Assembly (NCBI GenBank): GCA_965215115.1
Contig: OZ244050.1
Location: forward strand, 4,960,001 to 5,024,000
DNA length: 64,000 nt
Source: CALDTK01 sp965215115
GTDB lineage: Bacteria; Bacteroidota; Bacteroidia; Chitinophagales; Saprospiraceae
Direction: 5' to 3'
This document shows, piece after piece, positions 17,191 to 24,964 of the stretch (position 1 is the first letter of the stretch; each line of letters opens with the position of its first letter). Below the pieces are notes generated by a model that saw nothing but the letters and a program-made list of their open reading frames with translations, made no database searches and had not been told where the DNA came from. The position numbers and the translations under genes are program-made.

Positions 17191-17196
17191 ATCTTG
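17189..17196 (+). promoter_or_regulatory. -7 box for murQ (TAATCTTG)
   Basis: One mismatch from TAnnTTTG, 19 bases before the murQ ATG at 17216. Overlaps the anmK box on the other strand. Confidence 0.45.
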
Positions 17197-17215
17197 CCGC
17201 GACCAAGTTCCCGCT

Positions 17216-18037
17216 ATGCGACCGACAGAAGGCCCCTCCCCCTACCGCCACCTCGAGCGCATGAGCACCGCGGAGCTGCTCGCCAACATCAACGCCGAGG
17301 ACGCGACCGTCGCCGAGGCCGTGCGGCGAGCCCTCCCGCAGATCGAACGCCTCGTGGACGCCACTTACGCCGGCCTAGCCGCGGGACACCGGCTGTTTTA
17401 CATCGGCGCCGGCACGTCCGGGCGTCTGGGCGTGGTCGACGCCTCGGAGTGCCCGCCGACCTTTGGGGTGCCGTTCGACATGGTGGTCGGCATCATGGCC
17501 GGGGGCGATGGGGCCATCCGAAAAGCCGTGGAGGGCGCCGAGGATGACGATCGACAGGCGTGGCTAGACCTACAGGAGGCCGGTGCGGCGTCGGGAGACA
17601 TCGTCGTGGGCCTGGCCGCCTCGGGTCGTACACCATATGTAATAGGCGGTCTCCGCGACGCGGCCCGCGCGGGACTCGTCACCGGCTGCATCACCTGCAA
17701 CCCCGGCACCGAGGTGGCGGCGGTGGCGACTTACCCCGTGGAGGTGGTCACCGGACCGGAGTTCCTCACGGGCTCCACGCGCATGAAAGCCGGCACCGCG
17801 CAAAAGCTCGTCCTCAACATGCTAACCACGAGCGTGATGGTCAAACTCGGACGCGTGATGGACAACCGGATGGTGGACATGGCGCTGTCCAACGACAAGC
17901 TCTGGGAGCGGGGCTCGCTGATGCTACAGGAGGCCTTGGGGATCAGCGACGGCGCCGCCCGGGCACTGCTCGTCGAACACGGCAGCGTCCGGGCCGCCCG
18001 CGCGGCCGCCGAGGCGGCGCGGCGCCCGCGGGCCTAG
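17216..18037 (+). CDS. murQ: N-acetylmuramic acid 6-phosphate etherase
   Basis: 273 residues. Cleaves the lactyl ether of MurNAc-6-phosphate to GlcNAc-6-phosphate and lactate. SIS-domain motifs: YIGAGTSGRLGVVDASECPPTF (about 60-82), GLAASGRTPYV (about 140) and TGPEFLTGSTRMKAGTAQKLVLNM (about 180-205). Slightly shorter than the usual 295-300 residues but the C-terminal GSVRAAR element is kept. Paired divergently with anmK, giving the complete two-step MurNAc recycling branch. Confidence 0.92.
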   Translation: MRPTEGPSPYRHLERMSTAELLANINAEDATVAEAVRRALPQIERLVDATYAGLAAGHRLFYIGAGTSGRLGVVDASECPPTFGVPFDMVVGIMAGGDGAIRKAVEGAEDDDRQAWLDLQEAGAASGDIVVGLAASGRTPYVIGGLRDAARAGLVTGCITCNPGTEVAAVATYPVEVVTGPEFLTGSTRMKAGTAQKLVLNMLTTSVMVKLGRVMDNRMVDMALSNDKLWERGSLMLQEALGISDGAARALLVEHGSVRAARAAAEAARRPRA

Positions 18038-18137
18038 CGATTGCCCGTCGCCAAGGTTGCGAACACGAAATATTTTGCCTTTTGTACTCCCCGAGCACCT
18101 CAGCACCTCCGGAAAAGACTTGCTTTGCCGGTAGCCT

Positions 18138-18761
18138 ATGGACCCTACTCTACACCCCGGACGTACCGCGCTGCTCCTGGTCGACACCCAGAACGACTAC
18201 TTCCACGCGGACGGAGCCATGCGCCGCAACGGACGGCAGCTGAGTGCCGGTCGATCCTACATCGAGACCCTCATCAAACTCTGCGATACGAGTCGGCTCG
18301 CGGGCGTGACCCTGGTCGGGTGCCAGTTCACGATCATCGCCGATACCCAGAACGAACCCCTCGTCCCGGCCTTCCTCAAGCGCCAGGGCCTAAACACGGT
18401 AAGGGGCGACTTTCAGGTGGGCAAGTGGGGCCACAACCTCATCGAGGAGGTCAAGCCCGTCCAGTACGAAATCGACAAGAGCGGTCCGTCGGCCTTCTTC
18501 CGGACCGAGCTGGAGATCGTACTGCGGCACAAGCACATCGACACCGTCGTCATCGCGGGGCTCAACAGCTCCTTCAGCGTCGTCGCCACCGCGTACGACG
18601 CGATGAGCCTCGGGCTTCGCGCGGTGCTGGTCTCGGACTCGAGCACCGACTACGACCTCGGGGCGCACGCCGCGCTGATGGCCTCGCTCAAGGGCGTGTT
18701 CGACATCCGGACCACCGCCGAGCTCCTTGCGGAACTCAAAGCCGGCGGAGCAAAATCTTGA
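18138..18761 (+). CDS. Isochorismatase-like hydrolase with Cys-to-Ser substitution
   Basis: 207 residues. The fold motif VDTQNDYF (Asp at about 16) and the Lys region are present. Where active cysteine hydrolases have AG.ATN.C.E.T, this protein reads AGLNSSFSVVAT, so the nucleophile Cys is Ser. This fits an isochorismatase-type (Cys-independent) reaction or a non-catalytic binding role; amidase activity is unlikely. No siderophore genes are near. Confidence 0.7.
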   Translation: MDPTLHPGRTALLLVDTQNDYFHADGAMRRNGRQLSAGRSYIETLIKLCDTSRLAGVTLVGCQFTIIADTQNEPLVPAFLKRQGLNTVRGDFQVGKWGHNLIEEVKPVQYEIDKSGPSAFFRTELEIVLRHKHIDTVVIAGLNSSFSVVATAYDAMSLGLRAVLVSDSSTDYDLGAHAALMASLKGVFDIRTTAELLAELKAGGAKS

Positions 18762-18895
18762 ACACCGGAATCCGTAGTCGGCTACCTGTCAGGGACTTGG
18801 CTCCGTTCGGCGCATCGCTAGACTAGTTATTTCCCTGTCGAAGCCTTGTTTGCCGTTCTGATCTCCCCCGCGTTTCGTTTCTTGGACCCCGCACT

Positions 18896-18952
18896 ATGAG
18901 TCTGCGAAGCGTCCCCCCGACCCCTCGCGATGGCTTCGCTCAGCACTTATGA
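18896..18952 (+). CDS. Possible upstream ORF coupled to the response regulator
   Basis: ATG at 18896 opens an 18-codon frame (MSLRSVPPTPRDGFAQHL) whose TGA overlaps the start codon of the response regulator as ATGA. The same overlap is used between real genes in this window. No homology can be judged for so short a peptide and it may be chance. Confidence 0.3.
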   Translation: MSLRSVPPTPRDGFAQHL

Positions 18953-19614
18953 CCCAAACACGAATCGTAAAAATTGCCGTCGTCGACGACCATCCCATCG
19001 TCTTGGCGGGGCTCCAGGCCACCCTCGCGAATGAGCACCGCGTCGAAGTCGTGACGACCGCCAGCAGCATGGCCACCCTCATCGTCCAGGGGCCCATCGT
19101 CGCGGATATCCTCCTGCTCGACCTCAACATCCCCGGGGAATCCTACCGCGAGAACATCGCCGCCGCGCAGCTGCGGTGGCCGGACATGACCGTGGCCGCC
19201 TACACTTCTTACAACTACCCCGACCTCGTCCGCGAGACGTTGAAGCTCGGGTTCTGCGGGTTTCTCCTGAAGCAAGTCTCGCGCGAGGCCCTGATCGAGG
19301 GCATCCTCGCGGTCTTCGAGGGCGAGCGCCACGTGAGCACCGAGAAGAAAACGTCGCCGCCGAGTGTCGCCGCCCGCAAGCCCCGCAAGGGCGACAGCCC
19401 GCACGACGACTTCCAGAAGCGACTCCTGCTCTCCAAGCGCGAGAAGGAGATCCTACACCACATCTCCAAGGGCTCCACCTCGCAGCAGATCGCCGACGAG
19501 CTGTTCATCAGCCGCTACACGGTCGAGACCCACCGCAAGAACATCCTCCGGAAGCTCAACTTCAACACCTCCACCGAGCTCGTCAAGTTCGCCGTGCAGC
19601 AGGGCTTGGTGTAG
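18949..19614 (+). CDS. LuxR/NarL-family response regulator
   Basis: 221 residues. Receiver domain (about 8-125) with acidic pair VVDDHP, phospho-acceptor Asp in LLLDLN, Thr/Ser in AYTSY and Lys in FLLKQ. A linker (125-150) leads to a LuxR helix-turn-helix (LSKREKEILHHISKGSTSQQIADELFISRYTVETHRKNILRKL). A transcription factor controlled by an unlinked histidine kinase; none is adjacent. Confidence 0.9.
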   Translation: MTQTRIVKIAVVDDHPIVLAGLQATLANEHRVEVVTTASSMATLIVQGPIVADILLLDLNIPGESYRENIAAAQLRWPDMTVAAYTSYNYPDLVRETLKLGFCGFLLKQVSREALIEGILAVFEGERHVSTEKKTSPPSVAARKPRKGDSPHDDFQKRLLLSKREKEILHHISKGSTSQQIADELFISRYTVETHRKNILRKLNFNTSTELVKFAVQQGLV

Positions 19615-19665
19615 TCGCGCGACCGCACAAACGCGCCGACCTTTTCCCTGGGTCCCCTGGGCCGC

Positions 19666-22098
19666 TTACTCCGCGCGGTGAACCGTTGCTCCGATGCCGT
19701 GCGCCTCGCGGAGGGCCCGCGCGAACTGATTCGCCCGTTGCGCATCCCGGAACCGCCCCGCGACGACGGATTGGCCGCTCAGGCCTGGCACCACTTCCAC
19801 GCTCACTCCCTCGTAGCCCAGTTCGGTCAACTCCCGGAGCCGGGACGAGGCCGCGTCCGCGCTGGGGAAGCTGCCGGCAATTACGAGGAGGTCCGCCCCG
19901 AGGGCCGTCGTGCTTTCGCCGCCGCGTGTCTCCCGCGGGGGCGCAGGCGTCGTCGGCGACCCCGTACGCTCGCTCGGGACCGAGCTGGCGCGCGGGGCGG
20001 GGTCCGCACGCAGTCGCGGGCGCGAGGGCACGAATCCAATCGAGAGTTCGGCTCCCCTTCCCTGTGCGTCGAGGATCACGACCTCCGTGCGGCGGTTCTC
20101 GCGGTGCTGAGCCGCCGAGCACGGCACGCCGTCGCGGCAGCCATTCTGCAGCCGCGACTCCCCGTAGCCCTTGGCGACGATCCGATCGGCGTTGATCCCG
20201 GCGGTGGTCACGAGGTAGCTCTTGGCCTCGTCCGCCCTGCGCTGGCTCAACTCCTCGTTAAAGGCGGCGTAGCCGATGGCGTCGGTGTGGCTCCCGAGTT
20301 CGACCCGCATGTCGGAGAAGCGTTGCATGAGTTTGGCGAGTTCGTCGAGGTCCGCGCGGGCGTCGGCGCTGAGGCTCGACTCGTTGAGTTCGTAGAACAC
20401 GGAGGGCAGCTGGAGTCGCGTCCCGGCCGACAGGGGGTTGCCCGCCAGTTGCACCACCGGTCCGGCGCCGGGGCCGGCCAGTCCGGCCGCGAGGTAAATG
20501 GTCACAGTCGTGAGCGCCGCGCCGTTGCCGCAGTCCGCGCCCTCCGTAGAGTACGCGACGGGCCTACCCTTGAGCCCACCCGCCGTGGCGTTGATGGCGT
20601 AGGTTTCGCCGCAGGGCAAGCACACGACGGCGGTGCCGTCGGCGGCCGTCACGGCGTCGGTCCCGATGGCCGATCCCTCGTCGTCGCCCCCGACCGCCGC
20701 CGCGGCCGTGGAAAGACGGGCGCCCGCAACCGGCAGCAGACTCCGCTGATCCAAGACAGATATCCGCACCGAACTGCAAGCGCGTTTTGGCGAAAGCACA
20801 ATCGGCAAACTCGTCCCCTTCGTCCGCAGGACCAGCGGAATCTGTACCGACTCGTAGCCCTCGCGCCCGACCTCGAGGAGGTACGTCCCGGCGACGGTCC
20901 GGATCTTGCCCGAACCACTGATGTCGGTCATGTAACTCTCCCCGCCGACCATCTGGAGGGGGTCCCCGTCCACCGACACGATCCCGGTCTCGAGGGCGGT
21001 CGTAAGGCTCGTCTCGTCGGTGTTGAGGTAGCTCACCGCGGCCCCCTGCAAGGGCCTGCCCGTGATCGCGTCGGTGACCTGGATGTTGAGCTCGGCACTC
21101 TGTCGGTTGGTCGCCGACCCGATCACCTCGAAGCTGTAGATGTCGTCCTCGCCGACGCCCCCGGCGCGGGCCGAGCTGAAGTACCCACGCTCGTTGTCCT
21201 CGGCCACGATGAGGCCGAAGTCATCGGCCGGCCCGTTGAAAGGATCGCCCAGCGCGATGGGGTCCTGCCAGACGCCGCCCTCCTCGCGCGAGTACACGAT
21301 GTCGAGGTGCGCGGCGGCGCCGTTCTGCCCGTCTACGGTCGTGGCGTAGTAGAGCGTTCCGTCGGGGTGCAAATACGGAAAGCCTTCGTTGCCCCCGGTA
21401 TTCACCCCGAGACCGAGGTTGAAGGGTTGGCCCCAGCCGTCGCCCTCGCGGCGGACGCCCCAGAGGTCGAGCCCGCCGAAGCCACCGTCGCGGTCGGAGA
21501 CGAACGCCATCCACGACCCGTCCCGCGCCAACGCCGGGTGGGCGTCGTTGCTGGTCGCATCCGCGAACGGGAGCTCCTCGGGGGCGCCCCACCGACCGGA
21601 GGCCAGCTTGGTGCTCACGTAGATCTGTAGGCGCCGCGCCACCTTGCCCGCCGCGCGCCCGCCGTCGGCGTTGCGCGTGAGGTACATCGTCTGCCCGTCG
21701 GCCGAGAAGGTGACCGGACCTACGTTGGCCTTGCCCCTGAAGTCCGGCGCGAACTCACCGACGGTGGTTAGCTGCCCGTCGGCACCCGCGTTGGCGAGCC
21801 AGAGTAAGGTGAGGGGTGCCTTGCGCTTGTTCCCCACTTTGAGGCGCTTCTTCAGCTTGCCGGCCGTCGGACTTACGTACACTAGGCCACCTTCGTAGAA
21901 GCTCGGGCCGTAGTCGGTACCCGAGGTGTTGACCTCCAGCTCGCTGCGGAGTACGACGCGGTCGTCGCTGAGGACAATCTGGCCCCGGGCCGCGAATGCC
22001 CAGCAAGTAATGACCACGAGCACGACCAGCCGGGTCACGCCGGCAATAGAGATCCTGTCCGACGTACGAGTTCCCACTCCGAGTATTCCGCTCCGCAT
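19666..22098 (-). CDS. OmpA-family envelope protein with PD40 propeller and C-terminal SPOR-like domain
   Basis: 810 residues from the ATG at 22098, which gives a signal segment (VTRLVVLVVITCWAFAARGQ). Domain order: PD40/WD40-like beta-propeller (about 50-320; VTFSADGQTMYLTRN, MAFVSDRDGGFGGLDLW), two carboxypeptidase-regulatory-like beta domains (about 335-560), OmpA domain binding peptidoglycan (about 575-690; SLSADARADLDELAKLM ... SHTDAIGYAAFNEELSQRRADEAKSYL), Pro/Arg linker, and a SPOR-like repeat (about 740-810; LLVIAGSFPSADAASSRLREL). Resembles the PorE group associated with T9SS, with an extra wall-binding module. Confidence 0.82.
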   Translation of the reverse strand: MRSGILGVGTRTSDRISIAGVTRLVVLVVITCWAFAARGQIVLSDDRVVLRSELEVNTSGTDYGPSFYEGGLVYVSPTAGKLKKRLKVGNKRKAPLTLLWLANAGADGQLTTVGEFAPDFRGKANVGPVTFSADGQTMYLTRNADGGRAAGKVARRLQIYVSTKLASGRWGAPEELPFADATSNDAHPALARDGSWMAFVSDRDGGFGGLDLWGVRREGDGWGQPFNLGLGVNTGGNEGFPYLHPDGTLYYATTVDGQNGAAAHLDIVYSREEGGVWQDPIALGDPFNGPADDFGLIVAEDNERGYFSSARAGGVGEDDIYSFEVIGSATNRQSAELNIQVTDAITGRPLQGAAVSYLNTDETSLTTALETGIVSVDGDPLQMVGGESYMTDISGSGKIRTVAGTYLLEVGREGYESVQIPLVLRTKGTSLPIVLSPKRACSSVRISVLDQRSLLPVAGARLSTAAAAVGGDDEGSAIGTDAVTAADGTAVVCLPCGETYAINATAGGLKGRPVAYSTEGADCGNGAALTTVTIYLAAGLAGPGAGPVVQLAGNPLSAGTRLQLPSVFYELNESSLSADARADLDELAKLMQRFSDMRVELGSHTDAIGYAAFNEELSQRRADEAKSYLVTTAGINADRIVAKGYGESRLQNGCRDGVPCSAAQHRENRRTEVVILDAQGRGAELSIGFVPSRPRLRADPAPRASSVPSERTGSPTTPAPPRETRGGESTTALGADLLVIAGSFPSADAASSRLRELTELGYEGVSVEVVPGLSGQSVVAGRFRDAQRANQFARALREAHGIGATVHRAE
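20785..20798 (+). repeat. TTTT-minihairpin repeat, copy 11
   Basis: Stem GGC/GCA (outer pair mismatched), loop GAAA. In the OmpA-family gene, antisense. Confidence 0.7.
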
Positions 22099-22104
22099 GC
22101 GGCG

Positions 22105-22112
22105 GTAAGGTA
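22105..22112 (-). promoter_or_regulatory. -7 box (TACCTTAC) of the OmpA-family gene
   Basis: Ends 6 bases before the ATG at 22098, supporting that start over the upstream in-frame codon at 22140. Confidence 0.45.
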
Positions 22113-22153
22113 ATTGCCCGCCCGACTGCCCCAAGTCCATTCCTCCGCGCAGC

Positions 22154-22161
22154 TACCTTCG
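22154..22161 (+). promoter_or_regulatory. -7 box (TACCTTCG) of rnhA
   Basis: Followed by CGCC and then the GTG start at 22166. The same box-CGCC-GTG arrangement occurs at mutA-like and gmhA. Confidence 0.5.
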
Positions 22162-22165
22162 CGCC

Positions 22166-22822
22166 GTGGCGAAGAAATCGAAGTTTTACGTAGTCTGGGT
22201 GGGGGCAAAGCCCGGGGTCTACCGGACGTGGCCGGAGGCGAGTGCGCAGGTGGCGGGCTACCCGAGCGCGCGGTACAAGTCGTTCGCGAGCCTGTCGGAG
22301 GCCGAGGCAGCGTTTCGGTCCGGGGCCGCGGCGGCTGTCGCCAAAACCAGTCCCGGCGGAGCCAAGAGGGGCCCGAGGTCATCTTCGGACGGCGGCCGCG
22401 GCGGGAGCGTCGGCGCGATCGTGAAGCCCAGCCTCAGCGTCGACGCCGCCTGTTCGGGCAACCCGGGCAAGATGGAGTACCAGGGCGTCGACACCGAAAC
22501 CAAGGAACAGATTTTCCACCAGGCCTTCCCGCTCGGGACCAACAACATCGGCGAGTTCCTCGGGCTCATCCACGGCCTGGCGTACTGCAAGGCGAAGGAC
22601 CTGCCCGACCTCCCGATCTACACCGACTCCCGCATCGCGATGGGGTGGATCCGCAAGGGCAAGTGCAAGACGACCCTCCCGCGCGGCCCGAAGACCGAGA
22701 AGCTCTACGACCTCATCGACCGCGGCGAGCGCTGGCTCTCGCAGAACAAGTGGCGCAATCCCGTCCTGAAGTGGGAGACCAAGGTCTGGGGGGAGATCCC
22801 GGCGGACTTCGGGCGGAAGTGA
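22166..22822 (+). CDS. rnhA: Ribonuclease HI with N-terminal viroplasmin-like domain
   Basis: 218 residues, GTG start set by the adjacent promoter box. Residues 5-55 are a viroplasmin-type RNA:DNA-hybrid binding domain (FYVVWVGAKPGVYRTWPEA, YKSFASLSEAEAAF). The RNase H domain (about 85-218) has the acidic residues in SVDAACSGNPG, NNIGEFLGLIHG and IYTDSRIAMGWI; the last acidic position appears as Glu in KWETKVWGEIPADFGRK. Degrades RNA in RNA:DNA hybrids. A minihairpin copy encodes AVAKT in the linker. Confidence 0.88.
   Translation: MAKKSKFYVVWVGAKPGVYRTWPEASAQVAGYPSARYKSFASLSEAEAAFRSGAAAAVAKTSPGGAKRGPRSSSDGGRGGSVGAIVKPSLSVDAACSGNPGKMEYQGVDTETKEQIFHQAFPLGTNNIGEFLGLIHGLAYCKAKDLPDLPIYTDSRIAMGWIRKGKCKTTLPRGPKTEKLYDLIDRGERWLSQNKWRNPVLKWETKVWGEIPADFGRK
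22333..22346 (-). repeat. TTTT-minihairpin repeat, copy 12
   Basis: Stem GGC/GCC, loop GACA. In rnhA, antisense. Confidence 0.85.
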
Positions 22823-22837
22823 GCCCGTCTTCCTACC

Positions 22838-23401
22838 CTACCGCGCCGAGAACTTCAGGCGGTAGTCGGCGTCGACGTTGCCCTTCCGAATTTTCTCGAG
22901 CTTGCCGTTGATGAGGCGGCGCTTCAGGGGCTTGAGCTTGTCGACGAACAGTACGCCGTCGATGTGGTCGTACTCGTGTTGGATCACGCGGGCGTTCATC
23001 CCCATGAAGGTCTCGGTGTGCTCGACGAGGTCGGCGTCCAAGTAGCGCAGCGTGATCTCGCGCGGGCGCTCGACGTCGCCGCGGAGGTGGGGGATGCTGA
23101 GGCACCCTTCCTCGTAGCTCCAGTCCTCCCCGCGCTCCTCGACGACGTGGGCGTTGATGAAGGCGGTCTTGATCCCGGGCTCCGAGCTGTCCTTCTCCTG
23201 GTCCTCGAGCTGCACCGTATCCACGAGGAAGACCCGCACCGATTTGCCGATCTGCGGGGCCGCCAAGCCGACGCCGTTGGCGTGGTACATCGTCTCCCAC
23301 ATGTTTTCGAGCAGCTCCGGCAACGCGGGATCGGCGGGGTCGATGTCGTTGGCGACGCGCTTGAGGACGGCTTGCCCGTAGGCGTATATCGGGAGGATCA
23401 T
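22838..23401 (-). CDS. def: Peptide deformylase
   Basis: 187 residues. Removes the formyl group from nascent proteins. All three motifs are present: GVGLAAPQIG (about 43-52), EGCLSIP (about 98) and QHEYDHIDG with the HExxH-type metal site (about 140). Downstream of yqgF on the same strand (gap 12 bases). Confidence 0.95.
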   Translation of the reverse strand: MILPIYAYGQAVLKRVANDIDPADPALPELLENMWETMYHANGVGLAAPQIGKSVRVFLVDTVQLEDQEKDSSEPGIKTAFINAHVVEERGEDWSYEEGCLSIPHLRGDVERPREITLRYLDADLVEHTETFMGMNARVIQHEYDHIDGVLFVDKLKPLKRRLINGKLEKIRKGNVDADYRLKFSAR

Positions 23402-23413
23402 AGGGGGGACGGC

Positions 23414-23833
23414 TTACCAGATTCCGGCGTCGCGAAGGTACCGTTCGAGGACGATGCCCGCGCTCACCGAATCGAGGGCACCCTTCTCGGCGCGGCGCTT
23501 CCGACCGACGCCCGTCTGGATGAGGTGCCCGGTGGCCTCGCGGCTGCTGCCGGCCTCGTCCTGGAACGCTATCGCGACCCCGGGCAGGACGGTGCGGAGC
23601 CTTTCGGCAAAACGGTCGACGTGCGCCTGGATGGGGTTCGGACTTCCGTCAAAACGCGTGGACTCCGTCAGGACGACCGTGTCGAGGCCTTCGGTTTTGG
23701 CGAAAGCCGTCACGTAAGCCTCCAGGAGCTCCGGCGCGACCCACGGCCGCGGGTTCACGCTCATCCGCAACTCGTCGGTCACGGCGATCCCGCAACGTTT
23801 GCGCCCGTAGTCGATGGCCATAATCCTCCCCAT
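23414..23833 (-). CDS. ruvX: Putative Holliday junction resolvase / pre-16S rRNA nuclease (YqgF family)
   Basis: 139 residues from the ATG at 23833. RNase H-fold motifs: MAIDYGRKRCGIAVTD at the N-terminus, TVVLTES in the middle, FQDEAGSS and ALDSVSAGIVLERYL near the end. Member of an operon mutA-like, yqgF, def (start overlaps within 3 bases of the mutA-like stop). It carries three minihairpin repeat copies within 110 bases, the densest cluster in the window, one with a GAC/GTC stem. Confidence 0.9.
   Translation of the reverse strand: MGRIMAIDYGRKRCGIAVTDELRMSVNPRPWVAPELLEAYVTAFAKTEGLDTVVLTESTRFDGSPNPIQAHVDRFAERLRTVLPGVAIAFQDEAGSSREATGHLIQTGVGRKRRAEKGALDSVSAGIVLERYLRDAGIW
23599..23612 (-). 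repeat. TTTT-minihairpin repeat, copy 13
   Basis: Stem GCC/GGC, loop GAAA. In ruvX, sense; first of three. Confidence 0.9.
23641..23654 (-). repeat. TTTT-minihairpin repeat, copy 14
   Basis: Compensated stem GAC/GTC, loop GGAA. In ruvX, sense. Confidence 0.85.
23695..23708 (+). repeat. TTTT-minihairpin repeat, copy 15
   Basis: Consensus. In ruvX, antisense. Confidence 0.9.
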
Positions 23834-23835
23834 AA

Positions 23836-24903
23836 CTAGGCCCTGTCTTTCGGTAGGTGCTCGGTCCACGCCGCGTCTGCCAGCAGTCGCGCACCCTCCT
23901 CGATGAACTGCGCCCCCGTCACCGCATCACCGTGCCGGCCGAGACCTGCCTCGAGTGAGAGAACGTGCTGGAGGTTGCGCGCCTGCCTTAGGTGATCGGG
24001 GGCTACGCTATAAGGCTTCACGATCAGTCCGGCGACGCCGGCGCTCACCGCGGCAACCGCGCGCGTACTCGCGTCGATGAGGTACGCCTCCGGAGTCTGC
24101 ACCACGTCAGGACGGGGGCCGATCTCGACGTACACCTCGAGGGGCAGCGGATCGACCTCACCGGCGGTGCACACCCTCGTCCACAACAGCCGCAGCGTCG
24201 CAATCAGGATGACGGTCTGCAGGTACTGGACCGGCGCGGCCACACTGATGGCGAATCGACCTGCGCCTCCGGGTCGGGTACCAGCGATTTGCTTCCCGAG
24301 CGCTGTCTGCATCGCTCCGAGTGCGGTGTATACAGTGGCCCGCAGCGAGTCCGAAACCGAGACCCGGCGCCCGTGACTGAGGAGCGGCCACGCCTCGACG
24401 GCACCCGCGCGGAAATCGTTCGATCCGGACGCAATCTTGGAAGGCGACAAGGCGAGCACCCTCGCCCGCGGACGCTGGTCGGTTGGGATGACTTGCGCCA
24501 GCGTCTCCAGACTTAGCTCGCCGTAGACGATCAACTGTACGAAGTCAAACTTGACCTGCGCCCCCGCGCCGACCAACAGCGGAAGTTGCGTCGCGTCGAT
24601 GGCCAGTCCCTGGGCGCCGCCCTCGAGCTCGGCCATGACGGCGGCCAGGGCTAGGTCCTGCCCGAGGGGCGCCAGGTTGGATACCTGCGTCCAATTGGCC
24701 TCGCGCGGAGTCATTTGCGCTACGGCCGCGCCTGCCGCGTCTGCGTCCGCGCTCTGCGCGAAGAAGGGCGCAAGCGCGAGGCCGTCCCCGAGCACGACGT
24801 CGAAATCGGACGCGGGTCGCCCCCGCCACTCTTTTTGCGCGCGCATCGCCCAGGCGGCCTGGTCTTGCCGCGGCATCCCGGCCAGTAGTTCGTCGAATGT
24901 CAC
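23836..24903 (-). CDS. Methylmalonyl-CoA mutase family protein (MutA-like, short)
   Basis: 355 residues, GTG start 4 bases after a -7 box. It looks like a small-subunit mutase barrel without the B12-binding domain: ANWTQVSNLAPLG near residue 70, VAAPVQYLQTVILIATLRLLWTRV in the middle, and ARNLQHVLSLEAGLGRHGDAVTGAQFIEEGARLLADAAW at the C-terminus. Shorter than the usual 450-600 residues. Presumably pairs with a catalytic MutB encoded elsewhere. Confidence 0.75.
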   Translation of the reverse strand: MTFDELLAGMPRQDQAAWAMRAQKEWRGRPASDFDVVLGDGLALAPFFAQSADADAAGAAVAQMTPREANWTQVSNLAPLGQDLALAAVMAELEGGAQGLAIDATQLPLLVGAGAQVKFDFVQLIVYGELSLETLAQVIPTDQRPRARVLALSPSKIASGSNDFRAGAVEAWPLLSHGRRVSVSDSLRATVYTALGAMQTALGKQIAGTRPGGAGRFAISVAAPVQYLQTVILIATLRLLWTRVCTAGEVDPLPLEVYVEIGPRPDVVQTPEAYLIDASTRAVAAVSAGVAGLIVKPYSVAPDHLRQARNLQHVLSLEAGLGRHGDAVTGAQFIEEGARLLADAAWTEHLPKDRA

Positions 24904-24907
24904 GGCG

Positions 24908-24915
24908 GGAAGATA
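24908..24915 (-). promoter_or_regulatory. -7 box (TATCTTCC) of the mutA-like operon
   Basis: Followed by CGCC and the GTG at 24903. Confidence 0.45.
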
Positions 24916-24964
24916 CCAGCGCCCGGGCTCAACCCGCGCGCGGCCCGACTGCGTTCTCGTGGGT

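Noticed and set aside
19678..21630. Long plus-strand open frame opposite the OmpA-family gene
   Set aside because: Antisense shadow caused by high GC; low-complexity Arg/Gly/Val composition.
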